Positions 16,207 to 23,875 of a stretch of DNA of 34,273 nucleotides are shown one piece after another. Source of the DNA: an uncultured Anaerolineae bacterium. Lineage in GTDB: Bacteria > Chloroflexota > Anaerolineae > Aggregatilineales > UBA2796. Each line of letters starts with the position of its first letter. The first letter of the stretch is position 1. The translations under genes and the position numbers were made by a program. Under the pieces are notes generated by a model that ran no database searches, was not told the origin of the DNA, and saw nothing but the letters and a program-made list of their open reading frames with translations. The stretch spans positions 1 to 34,273 of the forward strand of contig CALKXH010000083.1 of the NCBI GenBank assembly GCA_938005675.1. Reading direction: 5' to 3'.

Positions 16207-17072
16207 GGCTCGTCCTCGCGCTCAGTCGCCTCGCGATTCAGATCGTCTAGGCGCGCTTGCAGGGCGGGCGTCCCGCTTGGCTCTGGCACAAAGCTCGGAT
16301 CGTACTCGTAGACGCTCTTGAAGTGCAAGTTGGTCATATCGACGCGCACGATAGACTTGACGGTCAGCAACTGCTCGATCAAGCGCGGCGCGTCGGTCAG
16401 GGCGAGCGGATGATTCAGCTCGACCAAGAGCGCCGCCGTCTCGCCGCTGGCGGGCTGCATCACGGCACGGCGAATCGGCACGCCTAATCGCGTCAGGGCA
16501 TCCAGTGCCTTGCCGACGGCGCGGTTATCGTTCGCTAGGTACAAACTGAGCGTGTTGGTGGCGCCGCGCTGATGCAGCCGCGTCTCAATGCGCTCTAGGA
16601 CGGTCAGCGTGAACAGGATCAGCAGCGCCGTAAAAGCTGCCAGCCCGCCCATACCAACGCCCGTCGTGATGCCGATGCCCGCCGCGCCCCAGATGCTGGC
16701 GGCGGTCGTCAAGCCACGCACGGTGGCGCCGTGCCGCAAAATAGCGCCTGCACCCAAAAAGCCGATGCCAGAGACGACGTAACTCGCCACGCGCATTGGG
16801 TCGCGCCCGACCACTTGCGGGAAAGCGTAGGCGCCCGCCATCGTCATCAGGCAGGCGCCCAAGCCGACCAAAATATGCGGGCGGAAGCCGCTGGCGCGCT
16901 CATGCCGCGAGCGCTCCAAGCCGATCAAGCCGCACAGCGCCAGCGCCAAGAGCAATCTGCCAAATAAGACGCCGTCCAATGTGCCGAAAATCGGCGCGAA
17001 TGTCTGCCCCAGCTGATCGAGTAGGGGCTTCAGCTCTGCCCAGAGCGCCTGCAAAATTCTCTCAACGTCCAT
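16203..17072 (-). CDS. MgtC/SapB family membrane protein
   Basis: Inner-membrane protein of the MgtC family; relatives affect Mg2+ homeostasis and inhibit F-type ATP synthase. The family core is obvious: LLLALALCGLIGLERSRHER, SGFRPHILVGLGACLMTMAG, then VVSGIGFLGAGAILRHG and VRGLTTAASIWGAAGIG. This gives four or five membrane helices in residues 35-160. A soluble ACT-like C-terminal domain (about 170-245) and a charged tail follow. AAGGAG lies 8 nt before ATG 17072; length is 289. It is divergent from the 17213 operon, with 140 bp between. Confidence 0.94.
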   Translation of the reverse strand: MDVERILQALWAELKPLLDQLGQTFAPIFGTLDGVLFGRLLLALALCGLIGLERSRHERASGFRPHILVGLGACLMTMAGAYAFPQVVGRDPMRVASYVVSGIGFLGAGAILRHGATVRGLTTAASIWGAAGIGITTGVGMGGLAAFTALLILFTLTVLERIETRLHQRGATNTLSLYLANDNRAVGKALDALTRLGVPIRRAVMQPASGETAALLVELNHPLALTDAPRLIEQLLTVKSIVRVDMTNLHFKSVYEYDPSFVPEPSGTPALQARLDDLNREATEREDEP

Positions 17073-17097
17073 GATGAGCGCTCCTTGGTATGAAATT

Positions 17098-17126
17098 TTT
17101 GCGCACAGCGCGCCACAAATTTGCGC
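17098..17126. promoter_or_regulatory. Direct repeat TTTGCGC, 22 bp apart
   Basis: TTTGCGC at 17098-17104 and again at 17120-17126, each preceded by an A/T run, in the region between mgtC and the 17213 gene. Two helical turns of spacing put both on one DNA face. No clear promoter hexamers could be placed here. Confidence 0.25.
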
Positions 17127-17212
17127 TAAATCTGCCCGTGCGCTACGCTTATCCTATCACAAAAGGCGAGCCGTTGTACAGCCCGACTCGCCGCGCGGGA
17201 AAGGAACGGACG

Positions 17213-17329
17213 ATGGACTTCGATGTCTTCCTCTTCATTGGGATCGTGGTCGGGATATTTGTGCTGATCGGCGTGGCGGTCGTCACCTACTGGGCGACGA
17301 CCAACGCGCTGCAGGAGTCAGACGAATGA
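17213..17329 (+). CDS. 38-residue single-pass membrane protein
   Basis: A small gene starting at ATG 17213 after a good AAGGAACGG ribosome site. The product has an acidic N-terminus (MDFDVF), one hydrophobic helix of about 23 residues (GIVVGIFVLIGVAVV in its middle), and an acidic tail ending QESDE. Its TGA overlaps the next ATG (ATGA), so it is translationally coupled to the fumarase-beta-like gene. The family is not recognised. The coding case rests on ribosome site, coupling and a well-formed helix. It could tether or regulate the downstream protein at the membrane. Confidence 0.7.
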   Translation: MDFDVFLFIGIVVGIFVLIGVAVVTYWATTNALQESDE

Positions 17330-18036
17330 GCAGCGCGCTGGAGAAGCTGCGCCGCCACGACCTGCGCACGCCCATTCGCCCTGAAGATACCGCCAAGCTG
17401 GAGATGGGCGATGTGGTCTATCTGAGCGGCACGCTCTTCACCGGGCGCGAGGGCTTCTATCGCCGCCTGCTGGATGAAGGGCATCCCTTGCCGCAAGGCG
17501 TGGATATCTCGCAGATCAACGTCAATTTTCATTCCTCGCCGGCGGTTGAGGAAATTCGCCCGCCCTCGCCCGATGGCAGCGATCCCGGCGCCTATCGCAT
17601 CAGCGCCACGACCGGCACCGCCTCTTTCCGCTTCGCCAAGTGGATGCCGCGCTTGTTGGGCGAGTTCGGCGTCAAGTGCGTCATCGGCAAGAGTGGGCTA
17701 TCCTCCGAGATTTACAAGGCGCACTTCGTGCCGAACGGCGCCACGTATCTGCTCCTGATGGGCTACGGCTTGGGCGCCATGTACGGGCAGGCAATTCGGG
17801 ACGTGCGCCAAGTCGTTTGGCGCGAGGAACTCGGTCTGGCGCAGGCGATGTGGATATTGGAGATCGAGAACTTCGGTCCGCTGATCGTCGATTGCGATCA
17901 TCAGGGCAACTCGCTCTTCGAGAAGCTGAACAAGCAGATCGACGAGCGTCTCGCCGCCGCCTACGAGGGACTGCCTGAGCTGACCTTGAAGCGTCTGGGC
18001 GAAGTGACCCGCTACGAGGATGAAGTCCTCAGCTGA
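17326..18036 (+). CDS. Divergent class I fumarase / tartrate dehydratase beta-like protein
   Basis: Related to the beta (C-terminal) domain of class I Fe-S hydro-lyases. Shared features are LEMGDVVYLSGTLFTGREGFYRRLLDEG (at residues 25-52; family pattern GDvvxlsGxixxaRDxahxrl) and the C-terminal IENFGPLIVDCDHQGNSLF. The usual core TTxxRMD is replaced by ATTGTASFRF, and the GKG loop by GKSG. No alpha subunit, which carries the 4Fe-4S ligands, is in the window. It is 236 residues from ATG 17326, coupled to the 38-residue membrane protein. Fumarase activity should not be assumed. The open frame extends upstream of 17326 but has no support there. Confidence 0.8.
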   Translation: MSSALEKLRRHDLRTPIRPEDTAKLEMGDVVYLSGTLFTGREGFYRRLLDEGHPLPQGVDISQINVNFHSSPAVEEIRPPSPDGSDPGAYRISATTGTASFRFAKWMPRLLGEFGVKCVIGKSGLSSEIYKAHFVPNGATYLLLMGYGLGAMYGQAIRDVRQVVWREELGLAQAMWILEIENFGPLIVDCDHQGNSLFEKLNKQIDERLAAAYEGLPELTLKRLGEVTRYEDEVLS

Positions 18037-18057
18037 GGGCGTAGATCGAGGTGCGGC

Positions 18058-18807
18058 TTGGCGACTGATGACTTCCTGAAAGCGCTCAACGAGGCAATTC
18101 GCCTCATCCAAGCGGGCGCGCCCGAGCAAGCCTACCCGATCCTCCAGCAACTGAGCCGCACCCATCCTGAGCAAGAAGCCGTCTGGCTGTGGCTGGCAGC
18201 CGCCGCGCCCAGCCAAGCCGAGCGCGTTCAAGCGCTGGAGCGCGTCTTGGCGATCAATCCGCGCAACGCCAAGGCGCGCGCCGCCCTCGAACAGCTTACA
18301 GGCGCGCCCTTGCCGCCACCGCCGCCCCGACTCGACCTCTCACAGGTCAGACTGAGCGAGGTGAAAGTCAAGCTGCCCGCTCTCAAAGTGCCGTCGGGCT
18401 TGTGGCAGGGCATCCAGACGGCGCTGATCGTCGTCTTGGTGGGCGCTGCCGCCTTCATCGTCATTTTCTTGGCAGGCTCGGTCGTCGTGCCAGCGCTCAC
18501 GCCGCCCTCCGCCACGCCGACGCCCACCTTCACGCGCACGCCGCGCCCCACCGTGCCGAGTCCGACCCCTCGCCCAACGCTGACCTTGCCGCCGACGTGG
18601 ACTGCAGAGCCGACCGTCACGCCGCGCCCCGCCAACACGCGCCGCCCGACCTTGACGCCCCGCCCGACCATCACGCGCGTGCCGTCGCGCACGCCCACGC
18701 CCACCTTCACGCGCCCGCCGACCCTGACGCCCACGCCGACCGAGACGCCCACTCCCAGCCCGACCGTGCCGAGCGCCACGCCGACCGAGACGCCCACCCC
18801 GATCTAG
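18058..18807 (+). CDS. TPR-like membrane protein with Pro/Thr-rich extracellular tail
   Basis: Function unknown. Residues 1-80 form TPR-like helices ([20 protein letters not shown], then [11 protein letters not shown] and [22 protein letters not shown]). A proline stretch follows, then one membrane helix (about 119-145) and a tail of about 100 residues made of TPTPT/RPT repeats. The helices are probably cytoplasmic and the tail outside, possibly O-glycosylated. It starts at TTG 18058 with GAGGTG upstream, 21 bp after the fumarase-like gene, so it is probably in the same operon. It ends on a CTAG shared with the stop of the opposite gene. Confidence 0.82.
   Translation: MATDDFLKALNEAIRLIQAGAPEQAYPILQQLSRTHPEQEAVWLWLAAAAPSQAERVQALERVLAINPRNAKARAALEQLTGAPLPPPPPRLDLSQVRLSEVKVKLPALKVPSGLWQGIQTALIVVLVGAAAFIVIFLAGSVVVPALTPPSATPTPTFTRTPRPTVPSPTPRPTLTLPPTWTAEPTVTPRPANTRRPTLTPRPTITRVPSRTPTPTFTRPPTLTPTPTETPTPSPTVPSATPTETPTPI
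18499..18804 (+). repeat. Low-complexity Pro/Thr-coding repeat
   Basis: Degenerate tandem ACGCC/CCGACC units coding TPTPT-, RPT- and TPTE-type peptides in the 18058 gene. It is similar in kind to 25925-26280 in the kinase gene on the other strand. Confidence 0.85.
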
Positions 18808-19316
18808 GGTGGCGGCGTCTCGTAATAGGCTTGCAGGCGCTCGAAGAGCAGATCGTCGCCCGATTCAGCCCACACCGCCAAGAGCGCCCGCACATTCACG
18901 CCGTGCGCCTCCGCTAACTCCCAGAGTTTGCGCGCCGCCTCAATAGCGCTCGCAGGCACGTAATCGAAGTCGCTGGTCAGCGCCAGCAAGCCGTACGGAT
19001 TCAGCCGTCCCGCCATGACTAGCACCAGATACTCGCTGTGCAGCCCAGTGCGCGCGCGATGTAAATCCACCACCTCTGCCAGCGCGTAAATACCCTCGAA
19101 GATGCCGCGATCATCGTCGGCTGCCTCAAGACGCTCCACCATGAAGACCAGCATCGGGTCGGAGTCGGGCTTCAGGCGCTTGCGCACCGCTTGGCTGACC
19201 GCATCGCGCGCGCTCAGCACGCGCCAATCGTCAAAGGGCTTCTGCACCACCTCAGGCAGCAAGCCTGAGTCGGCGAGGGCGAGGATGCGCAGATCAGGGC
19301 GGGCAGGATCGGGCAT
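18804..19316 (-). CDS. Conserved-looking protein of unknown function
   Basis: I do not recognise this family. It has 170 residues, soluble and mixed alpha/beta, with acidic composition ([20 protein letters not shown], then [31 protein letters not shown]). No catalytic motif or membrane segment is seen. It begins 12 bp after carA on the same strand, so it is probably co-transcribed as the last gene of the argH-M48-carA group; no Shine-Dalgarno sequence is visible before ATG 19316. The stop codon is nested with that of the 18058 gene (CTAG). Confidence 0.7.
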   Translation of the reverse strand: MPDPARPDLRILALADSGLLPEVVQKPFDDWRVLSARDAVSQAVRKRLKPDSDPMLVFMVERLEAADDDRGIFEGIYALAEVVDLHRARTGLHSEYLVLVMAGRLNPYGLLALTSDFDYVPASAIEAARKLWELAEAHGVNVRALLAVWAESGDDLLFERLQAYYETPPP

Positions 19317-19328
19317 AGGGATACATAG

Positions 19329-20456
19329 CTAGGAGGTGCGGCTGATCAACGCGGCGAACTCATCGAACAGATCGAGGGCGTCGTGTGGACCGGGCGCCGC
19401 CTCAGGATGATATTGCACGCTGAAGGCGCGCAGGCGCGCGCAGCGCAAGCCTTCGATGCAGCCATCGTTCAGATTCACGCGCGTCACTTCGACGTCCTCC
19501 GGCAGGCTGCCCGCGCTGACCGCAAAACCGTGATTGTGCACGGTGATGCTCACCGCGCCGTCAGGATCGGCGGTCGGTTGGTTGCCGCCACGATGCCCGA
19601 AGAGCATCTTGTGCGTGCTGCCGCCCAGCGCCAGCGCCAGAATCTGATGCCCCAAGCAGATGCCGAAGATCGGCACGCGCCCAAGCAAGGCGCGCGTGTT
19701 CTCAATGGCGTAAGTCACGGCGGCGGGATCGCCCGGTCCGTTCGAGAGGAAGACTCCGTCGGGCTGCAGAGCCAGCACCTCCTCAGCGGGCGTGCGCGAT
19801 GGCACGACCGTGACTCGGAAGCCTCGCGCTGTGAACAAGCGCAGCTGATTGTGCTTGATGCCGAAGTCGTACGCCACGATGTGACCGCGCGGCACGCTCG
19901 GCGGCGGCGCCATGCCGACGTACCACTGCGGATCGACCGACTCCTCCCAGACGTAAGGCGCGCTGCAAGTGACCTCGTCCGTCAAGTCTAGATTCGCCAT
20001 GCCTTGCCACGCCCGCGCCTGCGCGATGAGCGCCTCGCCGTCTTCGGCGGCGTCGCCGTGCGCGATCACGCCGCGCATCACCCCGTGCGTGCGCAGACGG
20101 CGCACCAGCGAGCGCGTCTCCACCCCGCTGATGCCGATCACGCCCTGCTCGCGCAGGTACTCGTCCAGAGTCCGCGTGGCGCGCCAATTGCTGACTATCG
20201 GGCTGAGGGCGCGCACAGCGAAGCCCGCCACCCACACGCGCCCCGACTCAGCATCTTCGTCGTTGATGCCCACGTTACCGACGTGCGGCACAGTGCAGAC
20301 CACGATCTGGCGATGGTAGGAGGGATCGGTCAGCAGCTCTTGGTAACCGCTCATCGAGGTGTTGAAGACCACCTCGCCCACCTGAGCGCCCTCGGCGCCG
20401 AAGCCCTCCCCCTCGTACAGACCGCCATCCTCAAGAGCGATCAGCGCTTTGCCCAA
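19329..20456 (-). CDS. carA: Carbamoyl-phosphate synthase small (glutaminase) subunit
   Basis: Hydrolyses glutamine and channels ammonia to CarB for carbamoyl phosphate, a precursor of arginine and pyrimidines. The N-terminal CPSase_sm domain has [20 protein letters not shown] and [15 protein letters not shown]. The class I amidotransferase domain has Cys267 in [23 protein letters not shown], and His350/Glu352 in SVQYHPEA. At 375 residues it is full length. The start is TTG 20456 with AGGAG 10 nt upstream. carB is not adjacent. It lies 24 bp after the M48 gene and near argH, so an arginine-biosynthesis connection is likely. Confidence 0.97.
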   Translation of the reverse strand: MGKALIALEDGGLYEGEGFGAEGAQVGEVVFNTSMSGYQELLTDPSYHRQIVVCTVPHVGNVGINDEDAESGRVWVAGFAVRALSPIVSNWRATRTLDEYLREQGVIGISGVETRSLVRRLRTHGVMRGVIAHGDAAEDGEALIAQARAWQGMANLDLTDEVTCSAPYVWEESVDPQWYVGMAPPPSVPRGHIVAYDFGIKHNQLRLFTARGFRVTVVPSRTPAEEVLALQPDGVFLSNGPGDPAAVTYAIENTRALLGRVPIFGICLGHQILALALGGSTHKMLFGHRGGNQPTADPDGAVSITVHNHGFAVSAGSLPEDVEVTRVNLNDGCIEGLRCARLRAFSVQYHPEAAPGPHDALDLFDEFAALISRTS

Positions 20457-20480
20457 CGGCTCAACTCTCCTGATGTGTGC

Positions 20481-21353
20481 CTAGTTGACCTTAATTTTGA
20501 CCTGTTTGACCGTCTGCGCGTATTCGCCGCGCAAGATGGCGGCGTACTCATCGCTGCGCGCCCATTCATCCAGCAGGCGCGCCCGCTCGACGGCGAAGGG
20601 ATGATTGCCCTGACTGAAATCCGCCAAGACGCGGTAGAAATTATCGAGGTTATCGCCCTCGCCGCCCTCCTGATAGGCGCGCGCTTGCGCCACGAAGGAA
20701 TCCACGTCCAGCTCATCCAGCAGACGGCTGCTGCCGCCCGCCAGCTTCGCCAAGAGCGAAAGCACCACGCGCGGCTCTTGCACGACCAGCAGCGCCGCCC
20801 GATCCGCGCTCAGCTCCGAGCGCCGTCGCCATTCCATCAAGCCCGCCTCGATGCTGGCGCCCACCAGACGTCCCACGCCCAGCGTGAATTGGCTGACCAG
20901 CGCGATCACGTCCCGAATCAGCGCCGCCATCGTGTTGTACAGCACGTGACCGCACTTGATGTGACCCAGCTCATGCCCGATCACGGCGAGGACTTCATCG
21001 TCGCTCAAAAAGTCCACCAGCCCGCTGAAGAGCATGATGTAAGGCTTGTTGTGACCGAAGGTGAAGGCGTTCGCCACAGGATTGCGCGTGATGTACAGAG
21101 CCGGTTGCGGCACATCGAGGATGGCGCACGCCTCGCGCAGCATGTTGTATAGGCGCGGATATTGCCGCTCGCCCACGCGCACGGCGCTCCCGACGTTGAA
21201 CAGGTACAGGAGGCGCTCGTAGCGCAGCTCGATGAACTTCGCCACCACGCGCTCAAAGCCGATGATGCGCCGCAGATTCTCAGTCGCTTCTCGGTCGTAG
21301 GGGTGCTGAAAGGCGCTGACGTCCAGATTCGGGAAGGTGATACGCTCTGCCAT
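20481..21353 (-). CDS. M48 family zinc metallopeptidase
   Basis: Zinc endopeptidase of the HtpX/Ste24 superfamily. HELGH is at residues 127-131, and the third ligand is Glu180 in RRRSELSADRAAL. Unlike HtpX it has no N-terminal pair of strong membrane helices. One modestly hydrophobic segment (about 141-168) may associate with the membrane. It is 290 residues from ATG 21353, which has AAGGA 7 nt upstream. A 14-bp palindrome lies just before that ribosome site. It stands between argH (80 bp upstream) and carA (24 bp downstream) although it has no known link to arginine synthesis. Confidence 0.93.
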   Translation of the reverse strand: MAERITFPNLDVSAFQHPYDREATENLRRIIGFERVVAKFIELRYERLLYLFNVGSAVRVGERQYPRLYNMLREACAILDVPQPALYITRNPVANAFTFGHNKPYIMLFSGLVDFLSDDEVLAVIGHELGHIKCGHVLYNTMAALIRDVIALVSQFTLGVGRLVGASIEAGLMEWRRRSELSADRAALLVVQEPRVVLSLLAKLAGGSSRLLDELDVDSFVAQARAYQEGGEGDNLDNFYRVLADFSQGNHPFAVERARLLDEWARSDEYAAILRGEYAQTVKQVKIKVN

Positions 21354-21366
21354 GCTCAATTCCTTG

Positions 21367-21380
21367 CGGCATATGCCGCG
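21367..21380 (-). promoter_or_regulatory. 14-bp perfect palindrome next to the M48 ribosome site
   Basis: GCGGCATATGCCGC lies directly upstream of the AAGGA ribosome-binding sequence. It could be an operator, or a leader hairpin affecting translation of the peptidase gene relative to argH upstream. Confidence 0.35.
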
Positions 21381-21433
21381 CTAACGGGTACTTTCCAGAT
21401 CAATACGCAAAAAACGGCGCTCAGGATGCACGC

Positions 21434-22837
21434 TCACGCCCTGCGCTCGCCCAAAAAGGACTCGGCGCGCGCGATCTGCAGGCGGACTGCCTCTGGCGCC
21501 GTGCCGCCGAAGGCTTTGCGCTTGGCGACGGATGCCGCAAAATCGAACACCTCGTACAGGTCAGGCTGAAAATGCGCGCTGATCGCCTGATAGCTCTGGA
21601 GCGGCAAGGCGGAGAGCGTCACGCCCTGCGCTTGGGCGGCGCGCACCGCCGCCCCGACCAGCCCGTGCGCCTCGCGGAAGGGCACGCCGCGCGCCACCAA
21701 ATAATCGGCGAGGTCGGTCGCCAACATCGACTCATCGAGGGCGGCGCGCATCGCCTCAGGGTTCAGCCGCATGGTCTCGACTGCCCCGATCAGAGCGGGC
21801 AGGAGCGCCTCAAGAGTGTCTGCCGCGTCAAAGAGCGGCTCTTTATCTTCCTGCAAATCCTTGTTGTAGCCCGTCGGCAAGCCTTTGAGCGTCCCGAAAA
21901 AGCCCGTCAAATGCCCGATCAGCCTGCCCGCCTTGCCGCGAGTCAGCTCCAGCACGTCGGGATTCTGCTTTTGCGGCATCAGGCTGCTGCCAGTGGTGTA
22001 GCGCTCATCCAGTTGGATGAAGTTGAAGGGCGGCGCGCTGAAAAGGATCACATCCTCAGCGAAACGGCTCAAGTGCGTCATGGTGAGCGCGGCGGCGTAT
22101 AGAAAGCCGACGACGAAGTCGCGATCCGAGACGGCATCGAGGCTGTTGGGCGAGAGATCGAGGAAGCCGAGCGACTCAGCCAACGCCTCGCGATCAATCG
22201 GATAGGGCGTGCCCGCCAGCGCGCCTGAGCCGAGCGGCAAGACGAGCGTCGCCTCGCGGGTCAGCTCGAAGCGGCGCACGTCGCGGCTGAGCATCCAGAA
22301 ATAGCTGAGCAGCCAATGCGCGGCGCTGATCGGTTGGGCGGCGCGCAGATGCGTATAGCCGCACATCAGGGTCTCGACGTGCTGCTTTGCCTGCTCTAGC
22401 AGGGCGCGCTGCAACGCCGTGAGCCAGCCGATGATGCGGCTGATGGCTTGCGCCTGCCAATGGCGCGTATCGGTCGCCACTTGATCGTTGCGGCTGCGTC
22501 CGGTGTGCAACTTGCCGCCGACCGCCCCGATCAGCTCGATCAGACGGCGCTCGACGGCGGTGTGGATATCTTCATCGCCCGCCGCAAAGACGAACGCGCC
22601 TGCGTCGAACTCGGCGCGGACGCGCGCCAAGCCGTCGGCGATGGCGCTCAGCTCGGCATCGCTCAGGATGCCCGCTCGGTGCAGCGCTTGCGCGTAGGCG
22701 AGGCTGCAGGCGATGTCGCTGGCGTAGAGGCGCTTATCGAAAGGCAACGAGTCGTTCAAACGCCGCACTGACTCAGCGGCGGCTGCCTCGTAGCGCCCTG
22801 ACCACAACGTACCTGAAGGCGGAGTGGATTCGGTCAT
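21434..22837 (-). CDS. argH: Argininosuccinate lyase
   Basis: Splits argininosuccinate into arginine and fumarate, the last step of arginine synthesis. Fumarase/aspartase superfamily motifs are GDEDIHTAVERRLIELIG, TGRSRNDQVATDTR, GYTHLRAAQPIS and the signature GSSLMPQKQNPD with the catalytic serine loop. The length (467) is standard. ATG 22837 is 26-27 nt after the predicted transcription start, with only a weak ribosome site. First gene of a minus-strand group with M48, carA and the 18804 gene. Confidence 0.98.
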   Translation of the reverse strand: MTESTPPSGTLWSGRYEAAAAESVRRLNDSLPFDKRLYASDIACSLAYAQALHRAGILSDAELSAIADGLARVRAEFDAGAFVFAAGDEDIHTAVERRLIELIGAVGGKLHTGRSRNDQVATDTRHWQAQAISRIIGWLTALQRALLEQAKQHVETLMCGYTHLRAAQPISAAHWLLSYFWMLSRDVRRFELTREATLVLPLGSGALAGTPYPIDREALAESLGFLDLSPNSLDAVSDRDFVVGFLYAAALTMTHLSRFAEDVILFSAPPFNFIQLDERYTTGSSLMPQKQNPDVLELTRGKAGRLIGHLTGFFGTLKGLPTGYNKDLQEDKEPLFDAADTLEALLPALIGAVETMRLNPEAMRAALDESMLATDLADYLVARGVPFREAHGLVGAAVRAAQAQGVTLSALPLQSYQAISAHFQPDLYEVFDFAASVAKRKAFGGTAPEAVRLQIARAESFLGERRA

Positions 22838-22870
22838 CGGCTTTGTTCAAGGTGTTCTGCACAAGCGCCT

Positions 22871-22879
22871 ATTGTAGCA
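22871..22879 (-). promoter_or_regulatory. Extended -10 promoter for argH
   Basis: Minus-strand TGCTACAAT, 5/6 with TGN extension, no good -35. Start near 22864. It lies in the 92-bp gap after the Crp/Fnr gene, so argH need not depend on the regulator's transcript. Confidence 0.5.
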
Positions 22880-22929
22880 CATCGCCCGCCTAAAGCGGCA
22901 AAACGCGCCTCAGACGGGCTTGCTGAGCG

Positions 22930-23631
22930 CTAGTTGGCGCCGAGCGGCACGCCTTGTACCATGCGCTGAAAGTGCGCCTGCAATTTTGCCACATTAACTC
23001 TGGCGATGTGCGACCGATCCAGTTCGATCAAGCCCTGCTCGCGCAGTTTATCGATGACGCTGTGCGCTGCGCTGCGCGTGACGCCCGAAAGCGCCGCCAG
23101 ATCGTCCGCTGTCAGGCGCACGCTGAAGCGCGACTCGGCTTGATAGTGTTGGGCGATGTTGAGCAGCAAGCGCACGAGCTTTTCCTCGGCGCTGCGCACC
23201 AGCGGCTGATCGATGGCGGATTCGGCGAAGCGCATACGGCGGCTGACCGTCACCAATAACTTGATCGCCACCATCGTTTGCCGTTCCAAGAAGCGGAAGA
23301 AGGTTGGGCGGGTCAGGAGCAGCAGATCGCTGTGTTCAAGCGCTACCGCCTCCCCAGAGCGCGGCAGACCGTCCAGCAAGGAGAATTCGCCAAAGTACTG
23401 CTCGGCACGGAAGACGTCGGTGTAGGTGATGGCGTTATCTTTGCCGAAGGCGGTCACTTGCACGCTGCCCGATTTGACGATGTACAGGCAGTTGGTGGCG
23501 CTGCCCTGCTGAAACAGCACCTGCCCGCGCCGAAAATGCTGCAGGATGAACTCCGCTGCCAGCAGCTCCAGCTCATCTTCGTTCAGCTGAGCGAAGAGCG
23601 AAACATTGCGCAACAAGTAAGCGTAACTCAT
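22930..23631 (-). CDS. Crp/Fnr family transcriptional regulator
   Basis: Cyclic-nucleotide-binding-fold regulator with a winged helix. The beta-roll includes GQVLFQQGSATNCLYIVKSG and the phosphate-binding cassette YFGEFSLLDGLPRSGEA, with Gly81-Glu82 and Arg91-Ser92 as in cAMP-binding CRP. The HTH is at about 172-200 (LTADDLAALSGVTRSAAHSVIDKL). The recognition helix keeps one Arg (Arg186) but not the Glu and second Arg that E. coli CRP uses to read TGTGA. No FNR-type cysteines are seen. 233 residues from ATG 23631, with GGAGGTGG upstream; a TTG at 23646 is less likely. A candidate regulator for the CRP-like site before gap. Confidence 0.93.
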   Translation of the reverse strand: MSYAYLLRNVSLFAQLNEDELELLAAEFILQHFRRGQVLFQQGSATNCLYIVKSGSVQVTAFGKDNAITYTDVFRAEQYFGEFSLLDGLPRSGEAVALEHSDLLLLTRPTFFRFLERQTMVAIKLLVTVSRRMRFAESAIDQPLVRSAEEKLVRLLLNIAQHYQAESRFSVRLTADDLAALSGVTRSAAHSVIDKLREQGLIELDRSHIARVNVAKLQAHFQRMVQGVPLGAN

Positions 23632-23819
23632 ACTTTCCACCTCCAAGCCACGTACTTCGGCTTAATCAGAGTCTAAAGGCAAAGCGGGCGGAGGTCTAGT
23701 GGGCAAATTGGCTAGATCGATAAATGGGAATTTCTTGCCTCGCCTGAACAAATTCTCAAGGTGTGGCTCAAGAGCAGCCTTTGGCGTTACCGACTCTCCC
23801 TTTTGCCGCTGTCTTGGTC

Positions 23820-23825
23820 TATAAT
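23820..23825 (+). promoter_or_regulatory. -10 element for the GT2 gene
   Basis: Perfect TATAAT, 50 bp before GTG 23876, with no recognisable -35. The rest of the 244-bp gap from 23632 shows nothing else I can support. Confidence 0.5.
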
Positions 23826-23875
23826 GGCGCTTCGGCTCTTCAGCCGTCAATCGCATCCGAACCGAGTGAGAGGCT

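Noticed and set aside
18499-18804. Repeat block considered as CRISPR or a minisatellite with its own function
   Set aside because: Units are short, degenerate and in frame within the 18058 gene, encoding a Thr/Pro tail; there are no regular spacers.
20004-21152. 382-codon plus-strand open frame
   Set aside because: Spans antisense to both carA and the M48 gene, including the HELGH codons; a coding-bias shadow.
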